Positions 1-13,288 are shown, numbered from the stretch's first letter. The stretch is DNA of 64,000 bases from Burkholderia sp. NRF60-BP8 (GCF_001522585.2 NZ_CP013373.1:310001-374000); one strand, 5' to 3'. Notes: generated by a model not told the origin, from the letters alone. Numbers and translations: made by a program.

Positions 1-1595
1 ACATCGAAGAGCTGAACGTCGTTGCACGCGACACGAAGCTCGGGCCGGAAGAAATCACGCGCGACATCTCGAACCTGGCGGAAGTCCAGCTCGGCCGTCT
101 CGACGAATCGGGCATCGTGTACATCGGTGCCGAAGTCGAAGCGGGCGACGTGCTGGTCGGCAAGGTCACGCCGAAGGGCGAGACCCAGCTGACGCCGGAA
201 GAGAAGCTGCTGCGCGCGATCTTCGGCGAGAAGGCGTCGGACGTGAAGGACACGTCGCTGCGCGTGCCGTCGGGCATGAGCGGTACCGTGATCGACGTCC
301 AGGTGTTCACGCGCGAAGGCATCCAGCGCGACAAGCGTGCGCAACAGATCATCGACGATGAACTGAAGCGTTACCGCCTCGACCTGAACGACCAGCTGCG
401 CATCGTGGAAGGCGACGCGTTCCAGCGTCTCGCCCGCATGCTCGTGGGCAAGGTCGCGAACGGCGGTCCGAAGAAGCTCGCGAAGGGCACGAAGATCGAC
501 CAGGCTTACCTGGAAGACCTCGACCATTACCACTGGTTCGACATCCGCCTGGCGGACGACGAAGCAGCGGCGCAGCTCGAAGCGATCAAGAACTCGATCG
601 AGGAAAAGCGTCACCAGTTCGACCTCGCGTTCGAAGAGAAGCGCAAGAAGCTCACGCAAGGCGACGAACTGCCGCCAGGCGTGCTGAAGATGGTCAAGGT
701 GTACCTGGCGGTGAAGCGCCGTCTGCAGCCTGGCGACAAGATGGCAGGTCGCCACGGTAACAAGGGTGTCGTGTCGAAGATCGTCCCGATCGAAGACATG
801 CCGTACATGGCCGACGGCCGTCCGGCAGACGTCGTGCTGAACCCGCTCGGCGTGCCGTCGCGGATGAACGTGGGTCAGGTTCTGGAAGTGCACCTCGGCT
901 GGGCCGCGAAGGGCCTCGGCTGGCGTATCGGCGAAATGCTGCAGCGTCAGGCGAAGATCGAGGAGTTGCGCGCGTTCCTGACGAAGATCTACAACGAGTC
1001 GGGCCGCCAGGAAGATCTGGAAAGCTTCACCGACGACGAGATCCTCGAACTCGCGAAGAACCTGCGCGAAGGCGTGCCGTTCGCGACGCCGGTGTTCGAC
1101 GGTGCGACCGAGGAAGAAATGGGCAAGATGCTCGACCTCGCGTTCCCGGACGACATCGCCGAACAGCTCGGCATGAACCCGTCGAAGAACCAGGTCCGCC
1201 TGTACGACGGCCGCACGGGTGAAATGTTCGAACGTCGCGTGACGCTCGGCTACATGCACTACCTGAAGCTGCACCACCTGGTCGACGACAAGATGCACGC
1301 GCGTTCGACCGGCCCGTACTCGCTCGTCACGCAGCAGCCGCTGGGCGGTAAGGCGCAGTTCGGCGGCCAGCGTTTCGGTGAAATGGAAGTGTGGGCACTC
1401 GAAGCGTACGGCGCGTCCTACGTGCTGCAGGAAATGCTGACGGTGAAGTCGGACGACGTGACCGGCCGGACGAAGGTGTACGAAAACCTCGTCAAGGGCG
1501 ATCACGTGATCGATGCAGGCATGCCGGAATCCTTCAACGTGCTCGTGAAGGAAATCCGCTCGCTCGGTATCGATATCGATCTCGACCGCAATTAA
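1..1595 (+). CDS. rpoB: RNA polymerase beta subunit, C-terminal part (5' end outside window)
   Basis: C-terminal about 530 codons of the beta subunit of RNA polymerase, which with beta-prime forms the catalytic centre. The frame is open from base 3 and the 5' part lies to the left of the window. Recognisable conserved stretches include [17 protein letters not shown], the [15 protein letters not shown] block and the C-terminal [20 protein letters not shown] segment that contacts beta-prime. The rifampicin-resistance region lies upstream, so nothing can be said about it. The TAA stop is followed after 21 bases by rpoC, preceded by GGAGAG, so the two are co-transcribed as usual. Confidence 0.98.
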   Translation, partial: IEELNVVARDTKLGPEEITRDISNLAEVQLGRLDESGIVYIGAEVEAGDVLVGKVTPKGETQLTPEEKLLRAIFGEKASDVKDTSLRVPSGMSGTVIDVQVFTREGIQRDKRAQQIIDDELKRYRLDLNDQLRIVEGDAFQRLARMLVGKVANGGPKKLAKGTKIDQAYLEDLDHYHWFDIRLADDEAAAQLEAIKNSIEEKRHQFDLAFEEKRKKLTQGDELPPGVLKMVKVYLAVKRRLQPGDKMAGRHGNKGVVSKIVPIEDMPYMADGRPADVVLNPLGVPSRMNVGQVLEVHLGWAAKGLGWRIGEMLQRQAKIEELRAFLTKIYNESGRQEDLESFTDDEILELAKNLREGVPFATPVFDGATEEEMGKMLDLAFPDDIAEQLGMNPSKNQVRLYDGRTGEMFERRVTLGYMHYLKLHHLVDDKMHARSTGPYSLVTQQPLGGKAQFGGQRFGEMEVWALEAYGASYVLQEMLTVKSDDVTGRTKVYENLVKGDHVIDAGMPESFNVLVKEIRSLGIDIDLDRN

Positions 1596-1616
1596 TCGGA
1601 CTACGGAGAGAAAGCA

Positions 1617-4600
1617 ATGAAAGCTCTGCTCGATCTATTCAAGCAAGTCCAACAGGAAGAAGTTTTCGACGCGATCAAGATCGGTCTGGCCTCGCCCGAC
1701 AAGATCCGTTCGTGGTCGTTCGGCGAAGTGAAGAAGCCGGAGACCATCAACTACCGTACGTTCAAGCCGGAACGCGATGGTCTGTTCTGCGCGAAGATCT
1801 TCGGGCCGATCAAGGACTACGAGTGCCTGTGCGGCAAGTACAAGCGCCTGAAGCACCGCGGCGTGATCTGCGAGAAGTGCGGCGTCGAAGTGACGCTGGC
1901 GAAGGTGCGTCGCGAACGGATGGGCCACATCGAGCTGGCCTCGCCGGTCGCGCACATCTGGTTCCTGAAGTCGCTGCCGTCGCGTCTGGGCATGGTGCTC
2001 GACATGACGCTGCGCGACATCGAGCGCGTGCTGTACTTCGAAGCGTACGTGGTGATCGAACCGGGCATGACGCCGCTGAAGGCGCGGCAGATCATGACCG
2101 AAGAGGATTACTACAACAAGGTCGAGGAATACGGCGACGAATTCCGTGCCGAGATGGGCGCGGAAGGCGTGCGTGAACTGCTGCGCGCGATCAACATCGA
2201 CGAGCAGGTCGAGACGCTGCGCACCGAGCTGAAGAACACCGGCTCGGAAGCGAAGATCAAGAAGTACGCGAAGCGCCTGAAGGTCCTCGAGGCATTCCAG
2301 CGCTCGGGCATCAAGCCCGAGTGGATGATCCTCGAAGTGCTGCCGGTGCTGCCGCCGGAACTGCGTCCGCTCGTGCCGCTGGACGGCGGGCGTTTCGCGA
2401 CGTCGGACCTGAACGACCTGTATCGCCGCGTGATCAACCGTAACAACCGGTTGAAGCGCCTGCTCGAGCTGAAGGCACCTGAAATCATCGTCCGCAACGA
2501 AAAGCGGATGCTGCAGGAAGCCGTCGACTCGCTGCTCGACAACGGTCGTCGCGGCAAGGCGATGACGGGCGCGAACAAGCGTCCGCTGAAGTCGCTCGCC
2601 GACATGATCAAGGGCAAGGGCGGCCGTTTCCGTCAGAACCTGCTGGGCAAGCGCGTCGACTACTCGGGCCGTTCGGTCATCGTGGTCGGCCCGACGCTGA
2701 AGTTGCACCAGTGCGGTCTGCCGAAGCTGATGGCGCTCGAACTGTTCAAGCCGTTCATCTTCAACAAGCTGGAAGTGATGGGCGTCGCGACGACCATCAA
2801 GGCTGCGAAGAAGGAAGTCGAGAACCAGACGCCGGTGGTGTGGGACATCCTCGAAGAGGTGATCCGCGAGCACCCGGTGATGCTGAACCGTGCGCCGACG
2901 CTGCACCGTCTCGGTATCCAGGCGTTCGAGCCGGTGCTGATCGAAGGCAAGGCAATCCAGCTGCACCCGCTCGTCTGCGCGGCGTTCAACGCCGACTTCG
3001 ACGGTGACCAGATGGCCGTTCACGTGCCGCTGTCGCTCGAAGCGCAGATGGAAGCGCGCACGCTGATGCTCGCGTCGAACAACGTGCTGTTCCCGGCCAA
3101 CGGCGATCCGTCGATCGTGCCGTCGCAGGATATCGTGCTGGGTCTGTACTACGCGACCCGCGAAGCGATCAACGGCAAGGGCGAAGGCCTGTCGTTCACG
3201 GGCGTGTCGGAAGTCATCCGCGCGTACGAGAACAAGGAAGTCGAGCTGGCCTCGCGCGTCAACGTCCGGATCACCGAAATGGTCCGCAACGAGGACACGT
3301 CGGAAGGCGCGCCGGAGTTCGTGCCGAAGATCACGCTGTACGCGACGACCGTCGGTCGCGCGATCCTGTCGGAGATCCTGCCGCACGGCCTGCCGTTCTC
3401 GGTGCTGAACAAGCCGCTGAAGAAGAAGGAAATCTCGCGCCTGATCAACACGGCGTTCCGCAAGTGCGGTCTGCGTGCGACGGTCGTGTTCGCCGATCAG
3501 CTGATGCAGTCGGGTTTCCGTCTCGCGACGCGCGCCGGCATCTCGATCTGCGTGGACGACATGCTCGTGCCGCCGCAGAAGGAAACGATCGTCGGCGACG
3601 CCGCGAAGAAGGTGAAGGAGTACGACCGCCAGTACATGTCGGGTCTCGTCACCGCGCAGGAACGCTACAACAACGTGGTCGACATCTGGTCGGCAACGTC
3701 GGAAGCGGTCGGCAAGGCGATGATGGAGCAGCTGTCGACGGAGCCGGTGACGGACCGCGACGGCAACGAGACGCGCCAGGAGTCGTTCAACTCGATCTAC
3801 ATGATGGCCGACTCGGGCGCCCGGGGTTCGGCGGTTCAGATTCGTCAGCTGGCCGGTATGCGCGGCCTGATGGCGAAGCCGGACGGCTCGATTATCGAGA
3901 CGCCGATTACCGCGAACTTCCGCGAAGGTCTGAACGTGCTGCAGTACTTCATCTCGACCCACGGTGCACGTAAGGGTCTGGCTGATACGGCACTGAAGAC
4001 CGCGAACTCGGGTTACCTGACGCGTCGTCTCGTCGACGTCACGCAGGATCTGGTCGTGGTGGAAGACGATTGCGGCACGTCGAACGGCGTGGCGATGAAG
4101 GCACTCGTCGAAGGCGGTGAAGTCGTCGAAGCGCTGCGCGACCGTATTCTCGGCCGCGTCGCGGTTGCGGACGTCGTGAATCCGGAAACGCAGGAAACGC
4201 TGTACGAATCGGGCACGCTGCTCGACGAAACGGCAGTCGAGGAAATCGAACGCCTCGGCATCGACGAAGTGCGCGTGCGCACGCCGCTGACCTGCGAAAC
4301 GCGTTACGGCCTGTGCGCATCCTGCTACGGCCGCGACCTCGGCCGCGGCTCGCTGGTGAACGTCGGCGAAGCAGTCGGCGTGATCGCGGCACAGTCGATC
4401 GGCGAACCGGGCACGCAGCTGACGATGCGTACGTTCCACATCGGTGGTGCGGCATCGCGTGCGGCAGTGGCTTCGTCGGTCGAAGCGAAGAGCAACGGTA
4501 TCGTCCGCTTCACGGCGACGATGCGCTACGTCACGAACGCGAAGGGCGAGCAGATCGTCATTTCCCGTTCGGGCGAAGCGATGATCACCGACGACTTCGG

Positions 4601-5858
4601 TCGCGAGCGCGAGCGTCACAAAGTGCCGTACGGCGCGACGCTGCTGCAGCTCGACGGCGCGACCATCAAGGCCGGCACGCAGCTCGCCACGTGGGATCCG
4701 CTGACGCGTCCGATCATCACCGAGTACGGTGGTACGGTGAAGTTCGAGAACGTCGAGGAAGGCGTGACCGTCGCGAAGCAGATCGACGACGTGACCGGCC
4801 TGTCGACGCTGGTCGTGATCGACGTGAAGCGCCGCGGTTCGCAGGCTTCGAAGAGCGTGCGTCCGCAGGTGAAGCTGCTCGACGCGAACGGCGAAGAAGT
4901 GAAGATTCCGGGCACGGAGCACGCGGTGCAGATCGGCTTCCAGGTCGGCGCACTGATCACCGTGAAGGACGGCCAGCAGGTGCAGGTCGGTGAAGTGCTC
5001 GCACGTATCCCGACCGAAGCGCAGAAGACGCGTGACATTACCGGCGGTCTGCCGCGGGTGGCGGAACTGTTCGAAGCGCGTTCGCCGAAGGATGCCGGCA
5101 TTCTCGCGGAAGTCACCGGTACGACGTCGTTCGGTAAGGACACGAAGGGCAAGCAGCGTCTCGTCATCACGGATCTCGAAGGCAACCAGCACGAGTTCCT
5201 GATCGCGAAGGAAAAGCAGGTTCTGGTTCACGATGCCCAGGTCGTCAACAAGGGCGAAATGATCGTGGACGGTCCGGCCGATCCGCACGACATCCTGCGC
5301 CTGCAGGGTATCGAAGCGCTGTCGCGCTACATCGTCGACGAAGTGCAGGACGTGTACCGTCTGCAGGGCGTGAAGATCAACGACAAGCACATCGAGGTGA
5401 TCGTTCGCCAGATGCTGCGTCGTGTGCAGATCACCGACAACGGCGATACGCGCTTCATCCCGGGCGAACAGGTCGAGCGTTCCGACATGCTGGACGAGAA
5501 CGATCGCATGATCGCCGAGGGCAAGCGTCCGGCTTCGTACGACAACGTGCTGCTCGGTATCACGAAGGCGTCGCTGTCGACCGACTCGTTCATCTCCGCG
5601 GCATCGTTCCAGGAAACGACCCGCGTGCTGACCGAAGCGGCGATCATGGGCAAGCGCGACGATCTGCGCGGCCTGAAGGAAAACGTGATCGTCGGCCGTC
5701 TGATTCCGGCCGGTACGGGTCTCGCGTTCCACAAGGCACGCAAGGCGAAGGAATCGTCGGATCGCGAGCGTTTCGACCAGATCGCAGCGGAAGAGGCATT
5801 CGACTTCGGCACGCCGAGCGCGCCGGCGGAAGAGCCGCAACACCCGGCAGCCGAGTAA
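1617..5858 (+). CDS. rpoC: RNA polymerase beta-prime subunit
   Basis: Complete 1413-residue beta-prime subunit, the Mg-binding catalytic subunit of RNA polymerase. The N-terminal zinc ribbon is visible ([20 protein letters not shown]). The absolutely conserved catalytic motif NADFDGDQ spans residues 458-465, with the three Mg-chelating aspartates at 460, 462 and 464. A second zinc cluster is present as [15 protein letters not shown], and the bridge-helix/trigger-loop region is intact. The ATG is preceded by GGAGAG at good spacing. It follows rpoB by 21 bases and ends at an intrinsic terminator, so rpoC is the last gene of its operon. Length and motifs are normal for a beta-proteobacterium. 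Confidence 0.99.
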   Translation: MKALLDLFKQVQQEEVFDAIKIGLASPDKIRSWSFGEVKKPETINYRTFKPERDGLFCAKIFGPIKDYECLCGKYKRLKHRGVICEKCGVEVTLAKVRRERMGHIELASPVAHIWFLKSLPSRLGMVLDMTLRDIERVLYFEAYVVIEPGMTPLKARQIMTEEDYYNKVEEYGDEFRAEMGAEGVRELLRAINIDEQVETLRTELKNTGSEAKIKKYAKRLKVLEAFQRSGIKPEWMILEVLPVLPPELRPLVPLDGGRFATSDLNDLYRRVINRNNRLKRLLELKAPEIIVRNEKRMLQEAVDSLLDNGRRGKAMTGANKRPLKSLADMIKGKGGRFRQNLLGKRVDYSGRSVIVVGPTLKLHQCGLPKLMALELFKPFIFNKLEVMGVATTIKAAKKEVENQTPVVWDILEEVIREHPVMLNRAPTLHRLGIQAFEPVLIEGKAIQLHPLVCAAFNADFDGDQMAVHVPLSLEAQMEARTLMLASNNVLFPANGDPSIVPSQDIVLGLYYATREAINGKGEGLSFTGVSEVIRAYENKEVELASRVNVRITEMVRNEDTSEGAPEFVPKITLYATTVGRAILSEILPHGLPFSVLNKPLKKKEISRLINTAFRKCGLRATVVFADQLMQSGFRLATRAGISICVDDMLVPPQKETIVGDAAKKVKEYDRQYMSGLVTAQERYNNVVDIWSATSEAVGKAMMEQLSTEPVTDRDGNETRQESFNSIYMMADSGARGSAVQIRQLAGMRGLMAKPDGSIIETPITANFREGLNVLQYFISTHGARKGLADTALKTANSGYLTRRLVDVTQDLVVVEDDCGTSNGVAMKALVEGGEVVEALRDRILGRVAVADVVNPETQETLYESGTLLDETAVEEIERLGIDEVRVRTPLTCETRYGLCASCYGRDLGRGSLVNVGEAVGVIAAQSIGEPGTQLTMRTFHIGGAASRAAVASSVEAKSNGIVRFTATMRYVTNAKGEQIVISRSGEAMITDDFGRERERHKVPYGATLLQLDGATIKAGTQLATWDPLTRPIITEYGGTVKFENVEEGVTVAKQIDDVTGLSTLVVIDVKRRGSQASKSVRPQVKLLDANGEEVKIPGTEHAVQIGFQVGALITVKDGQQVQVGEVLARIPTEAQKTRDITGGLPRVAELFEARSPKDAGILAEVTGTTSFGKDTKGKQRLVITDLEGNQHEFLIAKEKQVLVHDAQVVNKGEMIVDGPADPHDILRLQGIEALSRYIVDEVQDVYRLQGVKINDKHIEVIVRQMLRRVQITDNGDTRFIPGEQVERSDMLDENDRMIAEGKRPASYDNVLLGITKASLSTDSFISAASFQETTRVLTEAAIMGKRDDLRGLKENVIVGRLIPAGTGLAFHKARKAKESSDRERFDQIAAEEAFDFGTPSAPAEEPQHPAAE

Positions 5859-5905
5859 GGGCGGGGGGCGCAAGCCGCCTTGCCTTGCTGTCATCGCTGT
5901 CACCG

Positions 5906-5938
5906 AAACCGCCCGGTTTTGCCGGGCGGTTTTTTTTC
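5906..5938 (+). terminator. Intrinsic terminator of the rpoBC operon
   Basis: An ACCGCCCGG / CCGGGCGGT stem with a TTTTG-type loop is followed by eight T residues. It lies 48 bases after the rpoC stop. Confidence 0.93.
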
Positions 5939-5942
5939 ATCC

Positions 5943-6038
5943 TTCGTTCACGTGCATCACGGGCCGGCACAGCGCCGGCGCATGCGTCGCGATCGCGTCC
6001 GGTACGGGTGCGGCAGGCCCGTGATGCACGCGAACGAA
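5943..6038. repeat. Long inverted repeat between rpoC and recQ
   Basis: Arms at 5943-5965 and 6016-6038 are reverse complements over 23 bases with one mismatch (A at 5950 against C at 6031), separated by 50 bases. The spacer continues the pairing (GCAC with GTGC) and contains the small palindromes GCGCCGGCGC and CGCGATCGCG, so RNA or extruded DNA could fold into one long hairpin. There is no T-tract, so it is not an ordinary terminator. It sits just downstream of the rpoC terminator in a stretch that has no convincing gene. Function unknown; a dispersed intergenic repeat or a regulatory structure are both possible. Confidence 0.8.
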
Positions 6039-6094
6039 CCCTGACCGAACGGCCAACATCGCGCGATTCGCCCCGCGTCGCGCGAGCGGGTTGT

Positions 6095-6100
6095 TAAAAT
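6095..6100 (+). promoter_or_regulatory. Possible -10 element for recQ
   Basis: TAAAAT followed directly by the GC-rich stretch TGCGGTC, 34 bases before the recQ start. No good -35 hexamer stands at 16-18 bases upstream. It resembles the TANAAT plus GC-rich discriminator seen before other genes in this window. Confidence 0.4.
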
Positions 6101-6134
6101 TGCGGTCATCGCTTAGCCGTCCCTGCTCTCATTC

Positions 6135-7982
6135 ATGTCCCGCGCCCTCGAAATACTCGACGAAGTCTTTGGTTATTCCGCCTTTCGCGGCCAGCAGGGC
6201 GAGATCGTCGAGCACGTCGCCGGCGGCGGCGATTGTCTCGTGCTGATGCCGACCGGCGGCGGCAAGTCGCTGTGCTACCAGATTCCCGCGCTGCTGCGCC
6301 GCGAGGCCGGGCAGGGCGCCGGCATCGTCGTGTCGCCGCTGATCGCGCTGATGCAGGACCAGGTCGCCGCGTTGAGCGAAGTCGGCGTGCGCGCGGCCTA
6401 TCTGAATTCGACGCTGTCGGGCGCCGAGGCGGCGGCCACCGAGCGCGCGCTGCGCGAGGGCGAAATCGACCTGCTGTACGTCGCGCCGGAGCGGTTGATG
6501 ACGGGGCGTTTCCTCGAGCTGCTCGAGCGCGCGAAGATCGGCCTGTTCGCGATCGACGAAGCACACTGCGTGTCGCAATGGGGGCACGATTTCCGCCCGG
6601 AATACATCCAGCTGTCGGTGCTGCACGAGCGCTTCCCGTCGGTGCCGCGCATCGCGCTCACCGCCACGGCCGATGCGATCACGCGCGACGAGATCATCCA
6701 TCGTCTCGCGCTCGACGACGCACGCGTGTTCGTGTCGAGCTTCGACCGGCCGAACATCCGCTACCGGATCGTCGAAAAGGACAACGCGCGCGCGCAGCTG
6801 CTCGATTTCATTCGCGCCGAGCACACGAATGCCGACGGCACGACGGACGCGGGTGTCGTCTATTGCCTGTCGCGCCGCAAGGTCGAGGAAACGGCCGAAT
6901 GGCTGAAGGCGCAGGGCGTGCGCGCGCTGCCGTACCACGCGGGAATGGAGTTCGAGGTGCGGCAGAAGCACCAGGAAATGTTCCAGCGCGAGGAAGGCAT
7001 CGTGATGTGCGCGACGATCGCGTTCGGCATGGGCATCGACAAGCCCGACGTGCGTTTCGTTGCGCATCTCGATTTGCCGAAGAGCGTCGAAGGCTACTAC
7101 CAGGAAACCGGCCGCGCGGGCCGCGACGGGCTGCCGGCGAACGCGTGGATGGCGTATGGCCTCGGCGACGTCGTCCAGCAGCGCAAGATGATCGACGAGT
7201 CCGATGCGGACGATGCGCACAAGCGCGTGCAGACGTCGAAGCTCGATGCGCTGCTCGGCTTGTGCGAGACGATCTCGTGTCGCCGCGTGCGGCTGCTGAA
7301 CTACTTCGGCGAGGCGAGCCAGCCGTGCGGCAACTGCGACACGTGCCTCGAGCCGCCCGCGTCGTGGGACGCGACGCGCGAGGCGCAGATGGCGCTGTCG
7401 TGCGTGTTCCGCGCGCAGCGCGCGAGCGGCTTCAACTTCGGCTCGAGCCATCTGATCGAGATCCTGCGCGGCGGGCGCACCGAGAAGGTGTTGCAGCGCG
7501 GCCACGATCAGCTCAGCACGTTCGGCATCGGCGCGGCGCTGTCCGAGCCCGAGTGGCGCGCGATTTTCCGGCAGTTGGTCGCATACGGCTACCTGGCCGT
7601 CGACCATGGCGGCTTCGGCGCGCTGATGCTCACCGAGGCCGCGAAGCCCGTGCTGAAGAACGAGGAAAAGGTCACGCTGCGCCGCTATGTGAAGCCGCAA
7701 CGCACCCGTCAGTCGTCGAGCCGAAGCGCCACGCGCGTCGATCCGACGGCTGGCATGGGCGCTCGCGAGCGCGCACGGTGGGATGCGCTGCGTGCATGGC
7801 GCGCGGAAACCGCGAAGGCCGACGGCGTGCCGGCCTACGTGATCTTCCATGACGCGACGCTCGCCGAAATCGCGCGCAATGCGCCGGAGACGATCGAGGA
7901 TCTTCGCCACATCCCCGGCATGGGCGTGCGCAAGCTCGAACGCTTCGGCGACGAGATCATCGACGTCGTCGAATCGGCCTGA
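6135..7982 (+). CDS. recQ: ATP-dependent DNA helicase RecQ
   Basis: A 615-residue superfamily 2 3'-5' DNA helicase acting in recombination and replication-fork repair. Walker A (TGGGKS) lies around residues 40-45, the DEAH box at 141-144, and helicase motif VI is in [10 protein letters not shown]. The RecQ-specific zinc site is visible as the cysteines in [12 protein letters not shown] and CGNCDTC. The last about 70 residues form an HRDC domain (from [10 protein letters not shown] to the end). Domain order and length are those of bacterial RecQ. It stands alone between the rpoBC terminator and the str operon promoter, an insertion between rpoC and rpsL relative to E. coli. Confidence 0.97.
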   Translation: MSRALEILDEVFGYSAFRGQQGEIVEHVAGGGDCLVLMPTGGGKSLCYQIPALLRREAGQGAGIVVSPLIALMQDQVAALSEVGVRAAYLNSTLSGAEAAATERALREGEIDLLYVAPERLMTGRFLELLERAKIGLFAIDEAHCVSQWGHDFRPEYIQLSVLHERFPSVPRIALTATADAITRDEIIHRLALDDARVFVSSFDRPNIRYRIVEKDNARAQLLDFIRAEHTNADGTTDAGVVYCLSRRKVEETAEWLKAQGVRALPYHAGMEFEVRQKHQEMFQREEGIVMCATIAFGMGIDKPDVRFVAHLDLPKSVEGYYQETGRAGRDGLPANAWMAYGLGDVVQQRKMIDESDADDAHKRVQTSKLDALLGLCETISCRRVRLLNYFGEASQPCGNCDTCLEPPASWDATREAQMALSCVFRAQRASGFNFGSSHLIEILRGGRTEKVLQRGHDQLSTFGIGAALSEPEWRAIFRQLVAYGYLAVDHGGFGALMLTEAAKPVLKNEEKVTLRRYVKPQRTRQSSSRSATRVDPTAGMGARERARWDALRAWRAETAKADGVPAYVIFHDATLAEIARNAPETIEDLRHIPGMGVRKLERFGDEIIDVVESA

Positions 7983-8041
7983 CACAGGTGTTCCGCCCCT
8001 TTCTGTCAACCGCGCGGTCGGTCGGCGCATCACGCAAGCCG

Positions 8042-8071
8042 TTGACTTAGTTGGTATTTCCGGAATATCAT
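8042..8071 (+). promoter_or_regulatory. Promoter of the str operon (rpsL)
   Basis: TTGACT (8042-8047) and TATCAT (8066-8071) are separated by 18 bases, 60 bases after the recQ stop, giving a leader of about 130 bases before rpsL. A TTCCGGAA palindrome (8058-8065) occupies the end of the spacer. Confidence 0.6.
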
Positions 8072-8209
8072 GTTGGGTTCCGGTATTCGGTGGGCCGAGT
8101 CGCGTTCGAAGGTTCGTGTCCGTCTCGCCGGTTCGGAAGTCAACTGTGCGCCGATTCTCGCTTTGCCCGAAATCGATGCGCAGATTTTGTTCAATTTCAG
8201 GAATAAACA

Positions 8210-8590
8210 ATGCCAACCATCAACCAACTGGTTCGCAAAGGCCGTCAGTCGGAAACGACGAAGAGCAAGAGCCCGGCCCTGCAGGACTGCCCCCAGCGTC
8301 GCGGCGTGTGCACCCGTGTGTACACGACGACGCCGAAGAAGCCGAACTCGGCACTCCGTAAGGTCGCCAAGGTTCGTCTGACGAACGGCTTCGAAGTGAT
8401 TTCGTACATCGGCGGTGAAGGCCACAACCTGCAGGAGCACTCGGTTGTGCTGATCCGCGGCGGCCGTGTGAAGGACTTGCCGGGTGTGCGTTACCACATG
8501 GTTCGCGGCTCGCTGGATACCCAGGGCGTCAAGGACCGTAAGCAAGCGCGCTCGAAGTACGGCGCGAAGCGTGCAAAGGCTGCCAAGTAA
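8210..8590 (+). CDS. rpsL: 30S ribosomal protein S12
   Basis: A 126-residue S12, part of the decoding centre of the small subunit. The loops that determine streptomycin response are of wild-type form: [12 protein letters not shown] (lysine at the classical position 43) and [14 protein letters not shown] (lysine at the classical position 88). The ATG follows GAATAAACA, a weak ribosome-binding site, but the start [12 protein letters not shown] is the family start. First gene of the str operon; a 172-base gap with possible structure follows before rpsG. Confidence 0.99.
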
Positions 8591-8720
8591 GCAGTTTTTG
8601 ATCAGGGATCGCCGCAGGGCGGTCAAGGCGGGAGTGCCGGATTGCCGGTGCTGTCGAGTAAGTGGTCACCCGGCCAAGCTGGTTAGTCGTGAAGATGTGA
8701 TCGGGTTTGTTGGTGGCCGC

Positions 8721-8738
8721 GGAGCTGGTTGCAGCTCC
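8721..8738 (+). promoter_or_regulatory. Hairpin in the rpsL-rpsG leader, candidate S7 site
   Basis: GGAGCTG (8721-8727) and CAGCTCC (8732-8738) form a 7-bp stem with loop GTTG, ending 24 bases before rpsG. In E. coli, S7 binds this intergenic region to repress its own translation. Position matches; sequence identity to that site is not claimed. Confidence 0.4.
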
Positions 8739-8762
8739 AACTGAACAAGTAAAGGAAGAATC

Positions 8763-9233
8763 ATGCCGCGTCGTCGCGAAGTCCCCAAGCGGGAAGTGTT
8801 GCCGGATCCGAAGTTCGGTAACGTTGATGTTGCCAAGTTCATGAACATGCTGATGCTGTCCGGCAAGAAGTCGGTCGCAGAGCGCATCGTTTATGGCGCA
8901 TTCGAACAAATCCAGACCAAGGGTGGCAAGGACCCGCTGGAAGTGTTCACGGTTGCGCTCAACAACGTGAAGCCGGTGGTCGAAGTGAAGAGCCGCCGCG
9001 TTGGTGGTGCCAACTATCAAGTTCCGGTCGAAGTGCGCCCGTCGCGTCGTATGGCATTGGCGATGCGCTGGCTGCGTGAGGCTGCGAAGAAGCGCAGCGA
9101 GAAGTCGATGGCTCTGCGTCTGGCAGGCGAACTCACCGAAGCGGCCGAAGGCCGTGGCGGCGCGATGAAGAAGCGCGATGAAGTTCACCGCATGGCAGAA
9201 GCCAACCGCGCGTTCTCGCATTTCCGTTTCTAA
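8763..9233 (+). CDS. rpsG: 30S ribosomal protein S7
   Basis: A 156-residue S7, a primary 16S rRNA-binding protein that nucleates assembly of the 30S head. The start [19 protein letters not shown] and the block [16 protein letters not shown] are diagnostic. AAAGGAAGAATC precedes the ATG. The long gap upstream is where S7 autoregulation acts in related operons. Second gene of the str operon; 123 bases with two hairpins follow before fusA. Confidence 0.99.
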   Translation: MPRRREVPKREVLPDPKFGNVDVAKFMNMLMLSGKKSVAERIVYGAFEQIQTKGGKDPLEVFTVALNNVKPVVEVKSRRVGGANYQVPVEVRPSRRMALAMRWLREAAKKRSEKSMALRLAGELTEAAEGRGGAMKKRDEVHRMAEANRAFSHFRF

Positions 9234-9310
9234 GCGCCTGGCTGGGCTGTTTGCGGAAATAAATTCCGGGCGGGTGCGCTTTTCAGGCGCCTCGCCCGTT
9301 TGTGTTGAGG

Positions 9311-9335
9311 CGTGATGCAGCAGGGCTGCATCACG
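9311..9335 (+). promoter_or_regulatory. Perfect 10-bp hairpin just upstream of fusA
   Basis: CGTGATGCAG (9311-9320) and CTGCATCACG (9326-9335) pair perfectly around loop CAGGG, ending 21 bases before the fusA GTG. There is no T-tract. An imperfect GC-rich hairpin lies immediately upstream at about 9266-9298. Translational control or mRNA processing is inferred from position only. Confidence 0.5.
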
Positions 9336-9356
9336 TCATCCCAGTAGAGGATCAAA

Positions 9357-11459
<2,103 letters not shown>

Positions 11460-11501
11460 ATCTTTAGCTACCAATCGATTATTTTTTGAAAGAAGAGAAT
11501 C

Positions 11502-12692
11502 ATGGCAAAAGAAAAGTTTGAGCGGACCAAGCCGCACGTGAACGTTGGTACGATTGGTCACGTTGACCACGGCAAGACGACGCTGACGGCAGCGATCACG
11601 ACGGTTCTGACGAAGAAGTTCGGCGGCGAAGCGAAGGCGTACGACCAGATCGACGCGGCACCGGAAGAAAAGGCGCGCGGCATCACGATCAACACGGCGC
11701 ACGTCGAGTACGAAACGGCTAACCGCCACTACGCCCACGTCGACTGCCCGGGCCACGCTGACTATGTGAAGAACATGATCACGGGTGCGGCGCAGATGGA
11801 CGGCGCGATCCTGGTTTGCTCGGCAGCAGACGGCCCGATGCCGCAAACGCGCGAGCACATCCTGCTGGCACGTCAGGTTGGCGTTCCGTACATCATCGTG
11901 TTCCTGAACAAGTGCGACATGGTGGACGACGCGGAACTGCTCGAGCTGGTCGAGATGGAAGTTCGCGAACTGCTGTCGAAGTACGACTTCCCGGGCGACG
12001 ACACGCCGATCGTGAAGGGTTCGGCAAAGCTGGCGCTGGAAGGCGACACGGGCGAGCTGGGCGAAGTGGCGATCATGAACCTGGCAGACGCACTGGACAC
12101 GTACATCCCGACGCCGGAGCGTGCGGTTGACGGCGCGTTCCTGATGCCGGTGGAAGACGTGTTCTCGATCTCGGGCCGCGGTACGGTGGTGACGGGTCGT
12201 GTCGAGCGCGGCATCATCAAGGTCGGCGAGGAAATCGAAATCGTCGGTATCAAGCCGACGGTGAAGACGACCTGCACGGGCGTTGAAATGTTCCGCAAGC
12301 TGCTGGACCAAGGTCAGGCAGGCGACAACGTGGGTATCCTGCTGCGCGGCACGAAGCGTGAAGACGTGGAGCGCGGCCAGGTTCTGGCGAAGCCGGGTTC
12401 GATCACGCCGCACACGCACTTCACGGCTGAAGTGTACGTGCTGAGCAAGGACGAAGGCGGCCGTCACACGCCGTTCTTCAACAACTACCGTCCGCAGTTC
12501 TACTTCCGTACGACGGACGTGACGGGCTCGATCGAGCTGCCGAAGGACAAGGAAATGGTGATGCCGGGCGACAACGTGTCGATCACGGTGAAGCTGATCG
12601 CTCCGATCGCGATGGAAGAAGGTCTGCGCTTCGCAATCCGCGAAGGCGGCCGTACGGTCGGCGCCGGCGTAGTCGCCAAGATCATCGAGTAA
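11502..12692 (+). CDS. tuf: Elongation factor Tu
   Basis: A 396-residue GTPase that delivers aminoacyl-tRNA to the ribosome. It shows [10 protein letters not shown] (P-loop), DCPGHADY (G3), NKCD (G4) and the domain II/III blocks GRGTVVTGR and [21 protein letters not shown] precedes the ATG. Last gene of the str operon, followed by a strong terminator. Beta-proteobacteria usually carry a second, nearly identical tuf elsewhere; it is not in this window. Confidence 0.99.
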   Translation: MAKEKFERTKPHVNVGTIGHVDHGKTTLTAAITTVLTKKFGGEAKAYDQIDAAPEEKARGITINTAHVEYETANRHYAHVDCPGHADYVKNMITGAAQMDGAILVCSAADGPMPQTREHILLARQVGVPYIIVFLNKCDMVDDAELLELVEMEVRELLSKYDFPGDDTPIVKGSAKLALEGDTGELGEVAIMNLADALDTYIPTPERAVDGAFLMPVEDVFSISGRGTVVTGRVERGIIKVGEEIEIVGIKPTVKTTCTGVEMFRKLLDQGQAGDNVGILLRGTKREDVERGQVLAKPGSITPHTHFTAEVYVLSKDEGGRHTPFFNNYRPQFYFRTTDVTGSIELPKDKEMVMPGDNVSITVKLIAPIAMEEGLRFAIREGGRTVGAGVVAKIIE

Positions 12693-12755
12693 TATCGACG
12701 ATCCGCGGATCCCGGCGGGGTCCGCGATTCCACGGTAAGCAACTGCGTACCGCGG

Positions 12756-12795
12756 AAACCGGGTGTCCAGTTCGATCTGGCACCCGGTTTTTCTT
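12756..12795 (+). terminator. Intrinsic terminator of the str operon
   Basis: AAACCGGGTG...CACCCGGTTT stem extended by CCAG/CTGG with one bulged T, loop TTCGAT, then a T-rich tail. It begins 64 bases after the tuf stop. Confidence 0.92.
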
Positions 12796-12816
12796 TGTGG
12801 CGTGCGAACCGCTCTA

Positions 12817-12854
12817 TTGACAAACGCCCACCGCCGCGAATTTTCGTGTAGAAT
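12817..12854 (+). promoter_or_regulatory. Promoter region of the S10 operon
   Basis: A perfect TTGACA (12817-12822) and a good -10 TAGAAT (12849-12854) are present but 26 bases apart, too far for ordinary sigma-70 pairing. The -10 is followed at once by CGCGGGC. CCGCGA (12834-12839) and TCGCGG (12854-12859) form an inverted repeat around it. The -10 may work with a poor -35, or TTGACA may serve another start. Leader to rpsJ is about 115 bases. Confidence 0.5.
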
Positions 12855-12976
12855 CGCGGGCTTAGCAGTGGAAGTACCGCCCGGAACCTGATGCTTCGCT
12901 CCCCGCTGGCGTCATGTTTCACGTTCTTTTAGTGTCCGGCGATGCAACATCGCCTCGCTCTTTTCAAGGAATCGTC

Positions 12977-13288
12977 ATGCAGCAACAGAAAATCCGCATT
13001 CGCCTGAAGGCATTCGACTATCGTCTGATCGATCAATCGGCTGCCGAAATCGTCGATACCGCGAAGCGGACTGGCGCAATCGTCCGTGGCCCGGTGCCGC
13101 TGCCGACGCGCATTCAGCGTTTTGACATCCTGCGCTCGCCGCACGTCAACAAGACGTCGCGCGATCAGCTCGAAATCCGCACCCACCAGCGCCTGATGGA
13201 CATCGTCGACCCGACGGACAAGACCGTTGACGCGCTGATGAAGCTCGACCTGCCGGCTGGCGTCGACGTGGAAATCAAGCTGCAGTAA
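12977..13288 (+). CDS. rpsJ: 30S ribosomal protein S10
   Basis: A 103-residue S10, also known as NusE for its role in antitermination complexes. The start at [20 protein letters not shown] is the family start and follows AAGGAATCGTC. An in-frame upstream extension of 21 codons is open but carries no conserved residues. First gene of the S10 operon; a 178-base gap containing another promoter precedes rplC. Confidence 0.99.
   Translation: MQQQKIRIRLKAFDYRLIDQSAAEIVDTAKRTGAIVRGPVPLPTRIQRFDILRSPHVNKTSRDQLEIRTHQRLMDIVDPTDKTVDALMKLDLPAGVDVEIKLQ

Noticed and set aside
1635..5903. Open minus-strand frame of over 1400 codons opposite rpoC
   Set aside because: Antisense shadow of a GC-rich gene: its Arg/His/Asp/Leu-rich composition mirrors rpoC codons and it has no ribosome-binding site or family resemblance.
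8210..8590. Streptomycin-resistance substitution in S12
   Set aside because: The classical lysines (PKKPNSA and GRVKDLPG) are wild type.
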